A stretch of 64,000 nt of DNA from Lacticaseibacillus pantheris DSM 15945 = JCM 12539 = NBRC 106106 (GCF_001311175.1 NZ_BBAI01000001.1:1-64000); one strand, 5' to 3'. Numbered from the stretch's first letter, positions 35,240 to 45,266 are shown. Numbers and translations are program-made. The notes: generated by a model from the sequence alone, not told the origin.

Positions 35240-35705
35240 ACCGATAGCAAAGTATAAAATCGTTCGCTAAAGACCACTGTTACGGATGCGTCGAACTAAC
35301 GAGGCCGTAAAAGTGGTGGTGGGGCGGAGGCGTCGTGTCTGGAGACGTGAGTACTATAGTAGCGTGAGGCCGCGTCGGTCGGACCGGTGAGCGAAGGCGT
35401 GTGGGGTCGGAATGGTAACCACTGCCGGGGAACGCAGTCAGTTTGCGCTTTAGCGCTTACTGACTGATTCTCGCAGGAATGGCGCAGCCAGTCCGAGAGT
35501 TCCATTTTGCTTTAGCCATTAGAACGCGACGAATTTCGAGACTGACCGGTGGTTTTCCGGGCAGGCTTGAAATCGCGGCGGAAACACGCCCGCACTTGGC
35601 GGTTGGAGCCTTCGCCCTAGCAGTGGATTACCATGGAGCACCCCACGTAAGCCGCAGTTCACCGGTCCGACCGACGCGGCCTCCCGCTACTGTATTCATC
35701 ATATG
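35240..35705 (+). repeat. Structured repeat R1, copy B (most complete)
   Basis: Starts with a promoter-like AGTATAAAAT and a 5' hairpin, then the closing stem AGGCCGCGTCGGTCGGACCG (with GTGAGC) pairing with GTTCACCGGTCCGACCGACG at about 35660-35690. Inside are GTGTGGGGT/ACCCCACGT, TGGTAACCACTGC/GCAGTGGATTACCA, CAGTCAGT-GCGC/GCGC-ACTGACTG, TGGC/GCCA, ATTTCGAG/CTTGAAAT with CTGACCGG/CCGGGCAG, and CGCC/GGCG with loop GCACTT. The frames that cross it lack ribosome binding sites. It looks like a structured RNA or a palindromic mobile element. Confidence 0.85.
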
Positions 35706-35822
35706 TCCGGGAACAACGGCACCGCAGCATCCTGACCAACGCGTCCGGCAATACCTACGCCCATAAAAATAGAGGTGAGCCATCTCATCTCCATACAAAA
35801 CAATTAGTTATCGTTCACACCG

Positions 35823-37205
35823 TTACTTTGCCACTGCCGCGCCCCGAATTCGGCGCTCCTCCCCCACTGCCACCACGGCGAGCGTAATCACACTCAGCAC
35901 CACGGCGGCGTAGAACACAATAAACGTGTCGTTCCAACCGTGCAACAGCTGCCCCATCACGCGCAGCCCGTGCGCCTTTGGATCGGCGATGGCCGCAAAA
36001 CCAACCTGGGCCATCAGGTCACCAAAGATGTAGGCAAAGGTGCCGGTGAGCCCGTCCGATACGTTTAGCGCATTCTTGGGGACAAAGCTGATCACGGACA
36101 CCCCAATCAGTAATTGCGGCCCGTATATCAGCATCCCCAGAAAGAACAGCGACATGTTAATCATCGTCGGCGTCGTCCCGTAACGGTACCCGAGCACCAC
36201 TCCTGCGGTTAACACCAGGCACAGAATGGAAACCACTGCTCGCCGTCCTTTGAGCCAGTCAGAAACCAGCCCCCAAACCACGCTGCCAATAATACCGCCG
36301 AGCTGGAAAAGCAGCAACGTATTCGCGCCCTGCGCCACGGTAAAGTGCAACTGCTGTACCGTATACAAAGGCGCCCAGTTAACTATACCAATCCGCACCA
36401 CGTACACAAACACGTTCGCGATACAGAGTAGCCACACCCACGGGCTCTTAATAACGAAGGTCTTCAGAATATCCCACTTGCTCATCTTTGCCGCTTCCTG
36501 ATCAGCCGCGGGAACGGGTTCGTCAAAGATAACCTCACTGGTATCCCAACCTAATTCTTGCGGGTCATCAGCACCGAAAAACAAGCCCCAGAAGCCAACA
36601 ATCAAACCAATTGCAGCCGGAAAGATAAACATACCCCCGACGTTACCGCCAAACAGGTGATTTGCACCCCAAAGTGCGATGATCCCTGCAACGGCTCCAC
36701 CAAGCTCGTGGGAAATATTCCAAATACCTATGTAGCGCCCACGCGTAGTAGTGGTTGTCCACCTTGAAATCGTGGATAACGATGCAGATCCACCCGGGGA
36801 CTGAAACAGTCCGTTCAATGACCACAGAACCAAGATCAAGCCCACGGGGGTCTGATTCATTAACAACAATACCCCTACCAAGAGCGTCATTACCGCTGCC
36901 AGAACCAGCAGAAACGACATAAACCGTTTCGTGTTTTTCCCATCAACCACGTAGCCAACAGTGTCTTACCAATCCCATAGGCTAAAGAAAAGCCGTACCC
37001 GATCCAACCTAATTGGGTGGTGGTTAAACCCTGCTTCACCAATAGCGGTTGCGCTGCCGACAGGTTGTTCCGCACCAAATACATACAGAAATAAACCATA
37101 AAGACAACCATAAACGCCTTCAAAAATTCGCGGAGCCAACGGTGCTTTTGCTCCGGAATTGATAACCCCAGTTTGGCCGGACGTTTTAAATCAAAAAAAT
37201 TGCAT
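35823..37205 (-). CDS. MFS transporter, organophosphate:phosphate antiporter type (GlpT/UhpT-like)
   Basis: About 460 aa with twelve predicted membrane helices. The N-terminal KAFMVVFMVYFCMYLVRNNL and LTTTQLGWIGYGFSLAYGIG and the central RGRYIGIWNISHELGGAVAG are characteristic of the OPA subfamily that exchanges sugar- or glycerol-phosphates for phosphate. The likely start is the ATG at 37205 (MQFFDLKRPAKLGLSIPEQK), hidden by an A/T run of 7 at 37194-37200. A further break lies near 36940. The ribosome binding site is weak (GCAGGG). The tnpB element ends about 190 bp upstream and could affect its promoter. The substrate cannot be fixed from sequence. Confidence 0.82.
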
Positions 37206-37209
37206 GATA

Positions 37210-37393
37210 ACCCTGCTATATAAAATGTGGAAGAATGTCTCTTCGACACCAATAAAGGTTTATATATTTCCTTTCTTGATTGACATTCTGCATCTCACTT
37301 AGTCCCGTCATCATCAGTATTCCCTCTTGGATAAACATCCGCACGACATTGACTGACTCTTGAACCATAAGGTATTAGCCATACCCAGAATGA
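37210..37393 (-). ncRNA. Possible omega RNA / right end of the tnpB element
   Basis: In IS200/IS605-type elements the guide-bearing omega RNA is encoded at and beyond the 3' end of tnpB and ends at the element's right end. Here the 180 bases after the tnpB stop carry no gene and would be the place for it. I cannot define the boundary or the fold, so this is positional inference only. Confidence 0.3.
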
Positions 37394-38569
37394 TTAATTG
37401 ACCATTGCATACTGGATTAAATTCTCCACCGCGTTTTGGTCGCGGCGCATACTTGCACCGCATTGATAACACAAATACTGGTCGTGTCCAGTATGATGAC
37501 GGCGATTACCCTCTAATGCAATCCTGTCCGCGCCAGTTTTGACGAAGCTACACTGCGAACAGCGCTGGGTGCTCGGATAGAACCGATCAACCATGACTAG
37601 CTTCACGCCGGACCATGCACACTTATATTGCATAAGTTTCTTAAACTTGCCGAACAGTGAACGGTGCAAGTTTTTGGCTAAGCGTTTGTTCATGTGCATA
37701 TGCAAGTTATCAAGGTCTTCAATCACAATCACGTCATTGGTTTGTACTAACTGGTGTGTAAACTTGTGCAGTAAATCCATTTGAATTCGGGTCACCTTTT
37801 GATAATCTCGCTGCAACTTGGCTCTCGTTGCGCGGTAGTTCTGGGACCGGAAATTTGAAGGGTTTGCCACCCGTTTACGTGCCAGCAACCGCTGATAGTG
37901 GGTAATGCGGTCGTACAACCGCAGTAACTTGGCACTCATGGTCGAAACCGATTGGTAGCCCGTAGCGTCGCGATAGTCAAAGCGGGCAATATTGGCATCT
38001 ACTCCCGTGACTGTATGCCCAGCTTTAACCGCGACACTCTCGTCAACCTCCACAACTAGCGCAACGTAATAGCCATCAGCCTCTTCGACCACGGTCGCTG
38101 TTTTTAGCTGACCAGCCCAGCGCACCGGTTCCGCCATCCGGATGTCATACCACGATGTACAACCACGTGGTCGATCTATGCGAAGTTTTTTTTGTTAACC
38201 ACCCGCGCACGATCAGTTGTGAATGTATTGCGTGACCGTTTCTTGGACTTAAACCGTGGGCGTCCATGGTTGGGCATCTGCGGATTAAAAAAAATTCCGC
38301 CACCCCTGAGCCAAATCGTGTACTGCCAGTTGCAAAACCCGGGCTGAGAGTTCGTACTGCCAATCCTGCTTGTTGTTGACCAGCTCATTACGTACTTTAC
38401 GTTCGTTGGGCCGTAATGACTTATCGTCCATGAACAATGACTCATCGTACATGCCGTTCCATGATTCGAGGGCCAGGTTATAGCAGTAGCGTCGGTAGTC
38501 AAACAGTAGTTGGAACGCGCGGCGCATGGTGGCATTGGGGTACAACTTAATCCTGTGTGTTTTAATCAT
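37394..38569 (-). mobile_element. tnpB: IS200/IS605 family tnpB (RNA-guided nuclease), stand-alone
   Basis: About 390 aa. N-terminus MIKTHRIKLYPNATMRRAF, then YNLALESWN. RuvC-like residues are visible: Asp in TVTGVDANIARFDY, Glu in VIVIEDLDNLHMHM, and Asp in RRDQNAVENLIQY, with a zinc finger CSQC...CYQCG. All are present, so it could be active once the frame is right. Breaks occur at A/T runs 38188-38195 and 38286-38293; corrected, the protein reads GWRNFFNPQMPNHGRPRFKS and VVNKK.LRIDRPRG. No tnpA is adjacent, so transposition would need help in trans. Repeat copies R1-B and R1-C flank it at a distance. Confidence 0.88.
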
Positions 38570-39110
38570 CCTGGCTCACTCCCCCAACATAAACATAGAA
38601 CACCGCGGCAACTATTCAACACCTTAAATTTTACGCTGGTTTTGAGGTGCTCAACAAGCGTGACTTGATAGTTTCTAATAGGCTTTGCCTATCCCATGCG
38701 GTTTGCAATTTGGAGAGTAAGTTATGGCTGTTCAAAAATTGCAACAAATGATTGCATTTAGTCGAAACTACTACATCTGGGTATCAAGATGTCTTCCACT
38801 TAATTATTGCGTCTTGATAATATCCCGTTATTACACTTTGTTCCATGATTTAAAGTACAGTTAACTACCTCCTCACATAACGTTATGTTGACATCTTTAT
38901 ACTAGCGCCACAAACCGGTTCGATAACAAGCATCGGCCCAAATGTTTAGTTATTTTTCCATTAATGCACAAAAATACCGCAACCGAATTGACAGTTGCGG
39001 TCACCACGATTTCAATTTTTGAATTCTGTACGTCGTTTTACTCCTACGTAACTTCGGGCATGTGGCTACAGCCGTCGACCCAGCACGGGCACATATCGCA
39101 TTCACGAAAA
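38570..39110. other. Non-coding DNA left of tnpB
   Basis: About 540 bases without a gene. It contains ATAGGC/GCCTAT around TTT (38686-38700), a possible subterminal hairpin of the IS element's left end; a palindrome ACATAACGTTATGT near 38875; and a hairpin CCGCAAC/GTTGCGG (38977-39000) followed by T's on the minus strand, which could terminate leftward transcription from hom. Confidence 0.45.
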
Positions 39111-39114
39111 ACTA

Positions 39115-39600
39115 AAGTATAAAACCGTCCGCTAAATACCATAGTTATGGACGCTTATCAAACTAGAGGGTGCCGGTGAAGCGGTGGTGAGGTGGAGGCG
39201 TCGTGCCCGGAGACGTAGTTGCTATAGTAGCGGGAGGCCGCGTCGGTCGGGCCGGTATGCGGAGGCGTGTGGGGTCGGAATGGTAACCACTGCAAGGGAA
39301 CGCAGGCAGTTTGCGCTTTAGCGCTTGCTGCGTGCTACTCGCAGGAATGGCGAAGCCAGTCCGAGAGCTCCATTGGCTTTAGCCATTAGAACGCGACGAA
39401 TTTCGAGACTGACCGGTGTTTTTCCGGGCAGGCTTGAAATCGCGGCGGAAACTCGCATGCACTTGGCGAGTTGGAGGTTTCGCCCTAGCAGTGGATTACC
39501 GCGGAGCACCCACTAAGCCGTAACTCACCAACCCGGCCTACGCTGCCGGATACCACTACTGTAGCAACCGCGTCCCCGGGAACGACACCGCCAACCCCGC
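39115..39600 (+). repeat. Structured repeat R1, copy C
   Basis: Closely related to copy B with the same order of helices. The middle hairpin is GCAGGCAGT-GCGC-TTTA-GCGC-GCTGCGTGC, the three-part helix ATTTCGAG/CTTGAAAT + CTGACCGG/CCGGGCAG is unchanged, and the CGCC/GGCG stem of B is replaced by CTCGC/GCGAG. It begins with AAAGTATAAAACC as in B. It lies downstream of hom, antisense to any read-through from that gene. Confidence 0.85.
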
Positions 39601-39626
39601 ACGACCAGCCACACCACACTTCCAGT

Positions 39627-40823
39627 TTAAGCAAACGCGCGCCGACCCTGTGCTAACTGGGCTACGGTCGGCCGCACCTGGGCACTGGCCGCTGGCGATA
39701 AGCGTAGCGCCAAGCTATCTGGGTGTGACGCCACCCACCGGGCCATCACCGCCGGGTGCACATCAGCCGCCCAGTAGTAACTTCCCACCATTGAATCCGT
39801 CACGCCGGGACACGCGCCAACCGCACCGCGAACCAGATAATCGCCGGTTAACAAATCGTCGTCACTAATGGCGGGTTGAGCAAAGTCGCGGTGTAAGTGT
39901 GGAACCCCGTGCGCGATATCCAGTACGTCCTGGACAATCGCGGTAGCCGTCGGTGCCGCCCCCGCACCCTGGCCGTAAAATTGTAAATCACCCACCGACT
40001 CGCCGTGCAGCGCGACGAGGTTGAAGTTACCCGGGGTGTGGGCAAAGAGGCTGTCATTCACCACCACGGTTGGGGCGACCACCGCCGCCACGTGATCACC
40101 GTGGCGCACGCTCGTCCCCATGAGCTTGAGGGTTAAACCTAGACGTTGTAGGTCCCGGATATCACTTTGCCGCACCCCGTTGATCCCCCACGTGGGTAGT
40201 GCAAACTGCGGGTCAACGTTGAACGCAACCGCCGTACTAATACGTAACTTGTTTTGCACGTCTATCCCCGCCACGTCAGCCGTAGGGTCGGCCTCCGCGT
40301 AACCCAACTGCTGGGCGGACCGCAGCGCCACCTCAAACTCCACACCCTGGCTAGCCATCTGGTCAAGAATGTAGTTGCTCGTTCCGTTTAGAATCCCGGC
40401 CAGGCGATCAAGGCTGTCTACCCGGGCGGCTTGCTCCAAGTTGCGTAGCCAGGGAATACCGCCACCCGTACTGGCCTCGTAATAGAAATGCACGTGGTGC
40501 GCCGCAGCCACCTGAGTGAATTCCTGCAGGTAGCGAGCAACCACAGCTTTGTTCGCCGTGACGACATGTTTGCCGTGACGCAGGGCGGCCAGAATGTACT
40601 GGTGCGCCGGCTCAACACCGCCAAGTGTCTCCACGACCACATCTAGATGGGAATCGTTGATGATTGCTTCGAAGTCGTCGCTCATTTCGGGTTGAGTGCG
40701 CGGGTGCGTGGGCCGCACAAAGATGTGGGTGACCTGTAGCTGCTGTACCTGATGCTGCTGCTGGGCAACCAAACGTCCCACGCCGCCACCAACCGTTCCA
40801 TACCCTAAAATAGCAATTTGCAT
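39627..40823 (-). CDS. hom: Homoserine dehydrogenase
   Basis: About 398 aa, the short form without an ACT domain. It reduces aspartate semialdehyde to homoserine with NAD(P)H. Rossmann start MQIAILGYGTVGGGVGRLVA; active-site region LAGILNGTSNYILDQM and GYAEADPTADVAGIDVQNKL are hallmarks. The ATG at 40823 is preceded by GGGGTTGACGCTT. Intact. It is transcribed away from thrC-thrB, with about 200 bp between them, giving a divergent threonine pathway locus. Confidence 0.95.
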   Translation of the reverse strand: MQIAILGYGTVGGGVGRLVAQQQHQVQQLQVTHIFVRPTHPRTQPEMSDDFEAIINDSHLDVVVETLGGVEPAHQYILAALRHGKHVVTANKAVVARYLQEFTQVAAAHHVHFYYEASTGGGIPWLRNLEQAARVDSLDRLAGILNGTSNYILDQMASQGVEFEVALRSAQQLGYAEADPTADVAGIDVQNKLRISTAVAFNVDPQFALPTWGINGVRQSDIRDLQRLGLTLKLMGTSVRHGDHVAAVVAPTVVVNDSLFAHTPGNFNLVALHGESVGDLQFYGQGAGAAPTATAIVQDVLDIAHGVPHLHRDFAQPAISDDDLLTGDYLVRGAVGACPGVTDSMVGSYYWAADVHPAVMARWVASHPDSLALRLSPAASAQVRPTVAQLAQGRRAFA

Positions 40824-41023
40824 AAGCGTCAACCCCAATTCTTTGTTTTTGCTTCGTGAACACTTGTATTTGTTTAATGAACAAAGTATCATAATGGGTA
40901 TTCGAATGCAAGGGCGCACGCAACGATTAATTCAGGGCAACATCCTGAACGGCTACGGCAACCAAGATTCATCCCCTAGCCCGTCACGTTCGCCAACAAA
41001 CTGTAATGAAATGAGTGATATTT

Positions 41024-42518
41024 ATGCCATACATCAGCACCCGTGGTGACCACAACGCCGTTAACGCCAAGACCGCAATCAAGCGCGGCACCGCACCGGA
41101 CGGCGGCCTCTACGTGGATCCCAACATCAGCCAGCACCAACTATTCGCGCCCATGATGGCGGCCACTAGCTACCAAGCGATGGCCCGCATCGTGCTGGCG
41201 GCACTCCTGCCTGACTATACCGCGGACGAATTGAGTGCGGCCGTTAGTGCAGCGTACAGCAATACCTTTGACGATCCCGCCATCACACCCGTGCGCGACG
41301 TTGACGACCTGCACATCTTGGAGCTGTTCCACGGGCCAACCAGTGCCTTCAAGGACATCGGGCTCCAGCTGCTACCACACATCATGGCCCAAGCACTGAA
41401 TCCCCAGGAGGATGTCCTGGTACTGGCGGCCACCAGTGGTGACACGGGCAAAGCCGCGTTGGCGGGTTTTCAGGATGTGCCCCATACCCGTATCACCACG
41501 TTCTACCCTGACGGCGGCGTCAGCCCCATCCAGGAACGGCAGATGCTCACTGCCGGCGGGTTAAATACTACGGTGGCGGCGATCCAAGCAACTTTGATGA
41601 TGCCCAAACCGCCGTGAAGCAAATTCTGAACGATCGTCAACTGGCCGCCACGCTCCGACAAAGCGATAGTAGCGTCACTGCCGCCAACTCCATCAACGTC
41701 GGGCGACTCATTCCGCAGGTAGTCTATTACTTCGCCGCGTACCGGCAACTGGTGGACCGGGACGCTATCCGCGCCGGCGAGCTGATCAACTTCACGGTGC
41801 CCACCGGCAACTTTGGTGACGTCCTGGCCGGCTACTACGCCAAAATGATGGGGCTGCCGGTCGCCAAATTCGTGGTCGCCACTAACGCTAACAGCGTCGT
41901 CGCCGACTTTCTACAAACTGGGCGGTACGACCGTAACCGGCCATTCCTTAAAACGGTGGCGCCCAGCATGGATATCCAGGTTTCAAGCAACCTTGAGCGA
42001 CTCCTGTACTACAAGAGTGGCGGCGATACCGACCTGGTCACGCGGCTCATGGCCAACCTAGACCGCGACGGCGCCTACACCGTCAGCCCTGAGCTACTGG
42101 CCAGCCTGCAGAACGACTTTGTCGCTGCCAGCGCCGACGATGAAGCCGTCGAGGATGCCATTCGCGACGCCTACCAGCAGCACGGTTACCTGATGGATCC
42201 ACACACGGCGGCGGGGTACGCCGCACAGCAAAGTCTCGCTGGTAACCTGTCCGGTGTGACGGTGTTGCTCAGCACGGCGAGCCCGTACAAGTTTCCCCGC
42301 GCAGTAGCGGCCGCCGTCGCTCCCGAGCTACACGGCGACGACTTTGACCTGATGCGCCAACTCGCCGCTAAAACCGGCGTACCTAACCCCAACAACCTCG
42401 GCCACCTCGACCGGCTACCCGCCCGCGTGCCGGTGCGGCTAACACCCGACGCGATGCAGCATTCGTCGAACAACAGGCACTGCAAAACAAACACCAATCC
42501 CAGGAGGTCGGTCTATGA
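41024..42518 (+). CDS. thrC: Threonine synthase
   Basis: About 498 aa. PLP enzyme converting O-phosphohomoserine to threonine. The PLP lysine is in FHGPTSAFKDIGLQLLPH, and the phosphate-binding loop is ATSGDTGKAALAGF. It starts MPYISTRGDHNAVNAKTAI at 41024, with a weak ribosome binding site. Two G/C indels break the frame: near 41596 (CAAGCAAC should be CAAGGCAAC, giving QGNFDDAQTAVK) and near 42455. Corrected, it ends ...QSQEVGL at a TGA overlapping the thrB ATG, so thrC and thrB are translationally coupled. Confidence 0.93.
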
Positions 42519-43415
42519 TTAACGTTAAAGTACCAGCCAGCAGTGCCAACTTGGGCGTCGGCTACGATGTGCTTGGTCTAGCCGTCAATATGTACCTACA
42601 CGCCAGCTTTGCGACTAGCCCCGACGGTCGTCTCCACATTCACGGTGGTGACGCGCGCTTTCACAACGCCGACAACCTCATTTACCAAGCCTTCCGCTTC
42701 GGCGCTCGGCGGCTCCACGCCACGGTGCCACCCCTCACTATCACGACTGACGCGGATATGCCCGCCGCCCGCGGTCTGGGTAGTTCGGCCGCCTGCATCG
42801 TGGCCGGACTGGAAGGGGCCAACCAGTTATACCGGGCCCGCTGGTCACGCGACGACCTCCTCGCGATGGCCACGGAGATGGAAGGACACCCCGACAACGT
42901 TGCCCCCGCCATCTTTGGCCAGCTGTGTGCCACCATCATGAACGCGGACGGCACCTCGTGCGTTGCCCAGTACGCGCTAAACCCGAACTGGCGCATGGTC
43001 GTGCTCATTCCAAACGTCCCCGTCAGCACCAACGCCGCGCGGTCCATCTTGCCGCATACCCTGAGTTACGCGGATGCCAGTTACCAGATGGGCCGGTGCA
43101 CGTTGATGACGGCAGCTTAGCCGGGGGGATGCGGCCATGTTGGGCCACGCGGCCACCGACAAAATGCAGGAACCCTACCGTGCACGGCTAATTCCCGAGT
43201 TTGCGGCGGTGCGGCAATTGGCAACGACGCATAACGCGGTCGCACTTATTTCTGGTTCCGGATCCACCATGCTCGCGATTGCCCACGATGCCGCCGATGC
43301 GTACGCCATCGCCGCCGTCGCCCGCCAGCAATGGCCGCAATGGCAGGTCCGTGCCGTCCAGCCAGACGCTGCCGGGGTCACCAGTACGGTGGCGGCTCAA
43401 GCGGTAGCGGAATAA
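42515..43415 (+). CDS. thrB: Homoserine kinase
   Basis: About 300 aa GHMP kinase that phosphorylates homoserine before threonine synthase. It starts MINVKVPASSANLGVGYDVL; the ATP loop is PAARGLGSSAACIVAGLEGA; GHMP motif 3 is LISGSGSTMLAIAH. AGGAGG precedes the ATG, whose first bases overlap the thrC stop. Two single-G losses near 43096 and in the G run at 43125-43130 split the frame; restoring them gives GRVHVDDGSLAGGDAAMLGH. Followed by a strong bidirectional terminator. Confidence 0.93.
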
Positions 43416-43422
43416 CGCCAAC

Positions 43423-43472
43423 AAAAAATCGCCCACGACTTTACATGCGAGTGCAAAGTTGTGGGCGATTTC
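43423..43472. terminator. Bidirectional terminator between thrB and the D-hydroxyacid dehydrogenase
   Basis: AATCGCCCAC pairs with GTGGGCGATT, with further inner pairing ACTTT/AAAGT; A's flank the left arm and T's the right. It serves two convergent genes. Confidence 0.8.
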
Positions 43473-43484
43473 GCGTTTGTTTAT

Positions 43485-44471
43485 CTATTTCGTTACTTCG
43501 TTCTCCGCCGCGCCCTTCTCCAGGAAGCCCATCAGGTTGGCTAGCGAGAACTCAACCATGTTCCGCACCGCAGTTTCCGTGTAGTAGGCAATGTGGGGAC
43601 TCAGCACCACGTTGGGCATCTGCATCATTTCGTCCCAAACGGGGTCGTTGAAGCTACCGTGCTGCTCGAGGTTGAGCAGGTCCTGTTCCTCGTATTCAAA
43701 GGTGTCGATACCCGCGCCAGCGACTTTGCCTGAACGCAAGTTATCCAGTAACGCCTGCGTGTCGATGAGGTTCCCCCGCGCAGTGTTCACGATGATGACC
43801 CGGTCCTTCATCTTGTCAAACGCCGCCGCGTCGATCATGTGCGTGTTCGATGGCAGACCCGGCACGTGGAGGTCAATGATGTCGGATTCCCGCAGCAAAG
43901 TGTCCAGGTCAACGTAGTCAATGTCCGTATTCTTAGCTGGGTACGGGTCGTAACCCAGTACTTTGGCGCCAAAGCCCTCAAAAATCTGGATGGCAGCCCG
44001 CCCAATCCGGCCAGTACCAATCACCCCAACCGTACAGTCACCGACGTTACGCCCAATATAGTGCATCGCGCCGTTGTAGTCGTTCTCGCGCAGGTGTTGC
44101 TCAACCTGACCCATATTACGGATCAGGTGCATGGTCATCGTCACGGCAAACTCAGCAATGGCTTCTGGCGAGTACGCCGGCACGTTGCTGATGCGCACGC
44201 CAGCAGCTTTGGCGCCGGCCATATCAATATTGTCCAAGCAACATTGCGGATGGACAGAAACTTGATGCCTAAATCGGCCATTTTTTTGAAACAAAGCGGC
44301 ACTGTACGGTACCGTCTGCATGCACGTAATGCCATCATAACCAGCTGCTTGGTCCACGTTATCTTCATTCAGCGTCGCGGTAATCTGCTTCAGCTCAATG
44401 CCGGTACGTTCAGACCATTCGGTTAAATACGGTGCCTCATCAGGACGGGTACCAAAAGAAACTATTTTCAT
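43485..44471 (-). CDS. D-2-hydroxyacid dehydrogenase (D-lactate dehydrogenase type)
   Basis: About 330 aa. It starts MKIVSFGTRPDEAPYLTEWS, with GAGGAG upstream. NAD motif VGVIGTGRIGRAAIQI; catalytic Arg in IIVNTARGNLIDT, Glu in GIDTFEYEEQD, His in LSPHIAYYTETA. It fits fermentative D-lactate dehydrogenases of lactobacilli, or a D-hydroxyisocaproate-type paralogue. Two compensating indels near 44283 (A/T run 7, should be 6) and 44240 (missing G) scramble about 15 residues; corrected they read ALFQKMADLGIKFLSIRNVG then LDNIDM. Ends at the shared terminator. Confidence 0.9.
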   Translation of the reverse strand: MKIVSFGTRPDEAPYLTEWSERTGIELKQITATLNEDNVDQAAGYDGITCMQTVPYSAALFQKNGRFRHQVSVHPQCCLDNIDMAGAKAAGVRISNVPAYSPEAIAEFAVTMTMHLIRNMGQVEQHLRENDYNGAMHYIGRNVGDCTVGVIGTGRIGRAAIQIFEGFGAKVLGYDPYPAKNTDIDYVDLDTLLRESDIIDLHVPGLPSNTHMIDAAAFDKMKDRVIIVNTARGNLIDTQALLDNLRSGKVAGAGIDTFEYEEQDLLNLEQHGSFNDPVWDEMMQMPNVVLSPHIAYYTETAVRNMVEFSLANLMGFLEKGAAENEVTK

Positions 44472-44576
44472 TAGAATGTGTGCTCCTCTCATCTTTGCGG
44501 CGCTATGTACGCCAAAATTCGCAACATTTACTAATAAGGTGACGCCTGGGATAAACACCCATTAATCCTTATACCT

Positions 44577-45080
44577 CTATTTTACCGGATTAACCCCCTC
44601 GCGGGATAGTAAGAAAGCCTTTAATTTGCTGCCACCACGATATTGCCCGACGCTGCCTGACTTAGGCAGCACCCGGTGGCACGGCACGGCCAACGGGACG
44701 GGGTTCGTCGCTACGGCGTGGGCCACAGCGCGGACGGCCGTGGGTTGGCCGATAGCTGCGGCCAACTCAGAATACGTTCGCGTTTGACCGCGAGGAATTT
44801 GCCGTAACGCCTGCCAAACACGCTGCTGAAACGGCGTACCGTTTTCCACAAAGTTGTCGGGGGACAACGCCACGTCGTCCACAACCATGGCGGTCACAGC
44901 CGTAACCAACTTACGCGGTACGTCATGGTCATCAATCGTTACTCCCACTGGCAATCTGAGGAGCTTGTTCACATCCTGCACGTCCTCACCTGGAAAGCCG
45001 ATGTACGCGACTTTGTTATCATCCACGACCAGTAACCACTGCCCGTTGGGACCGCTAATTTCCGTACTGCGTAAAGTCAT
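44577..45080 (-). CDS. ogt: Methylated-DNA--protein-cysteine methyltransferase
   Basis: 167 aa. Suicide repair protein that transfers alkyl groups from O6-alkylguanine to its own cysteine. The active site is PLAVPCHRVLPKSGSVGQYR; the DNA-binding helix region is TPFQQRVWQALRQIPRGQTR then TYSELAAAIGQPTAVRAV. The N-terminal domain is short and degenerate as in many Ogt proteins. AAGGAGGGAACAAC precedes the ATG at 45080. Monocistronic, divergent from ddl. Intact. Confidence 0.93.
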   Translation of the reverse strand: MTLRSTEISGPNGQWLLVVDDNKVAYIGFPGEDVQDVNKLLRLPVGVTIDDHDVPRKLVTAVTAMVVDDVALSPDNFVENGTPFQQRVWQALRQIPRGQTRTYSELAAAIGQPTAVRAVAHAVATNPVPLAVPCHRVLPKSGSVGQYRGGSKLKAFLLSREGVNPVK

Positions 45081-45266
45081 GTTGTTCCCTCCTTATGTGA
45101 CATATCTCTACGGCGCCATGTCCGCCACCATCTTAATACAGTTAATCGCAGAACACATCCAGGCAAGTATTAAGCCCATTAAATTTAACCTAATTTGGTA
45201 TCGCTATCAACTCTACGTGGTGGCCGAATATGTTAAACTTAAGGTTCTAAATACATCGGAGGTTTT

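Noticed and set aside
35479-35766. ORF with ALAIRTRRISRLTGGFPGRL, similar to frames at 39325 and 60394, as a conserved protein
   Set aside because: The similarity follows the R1 repeat in all copies, there is no ribosome binding site, the frames begin and end differently, and substitutions preserve RNA pairing rather than codons.
36890-37252. Longer N-terminus of the OPA-type transporter (MVSKRHSSTFY...)
   Set aside because: It is out of frame read-through; the family-like start MQFFDLKRPAKLG at 37205 appears once the T run of 7 is reduced to 6.
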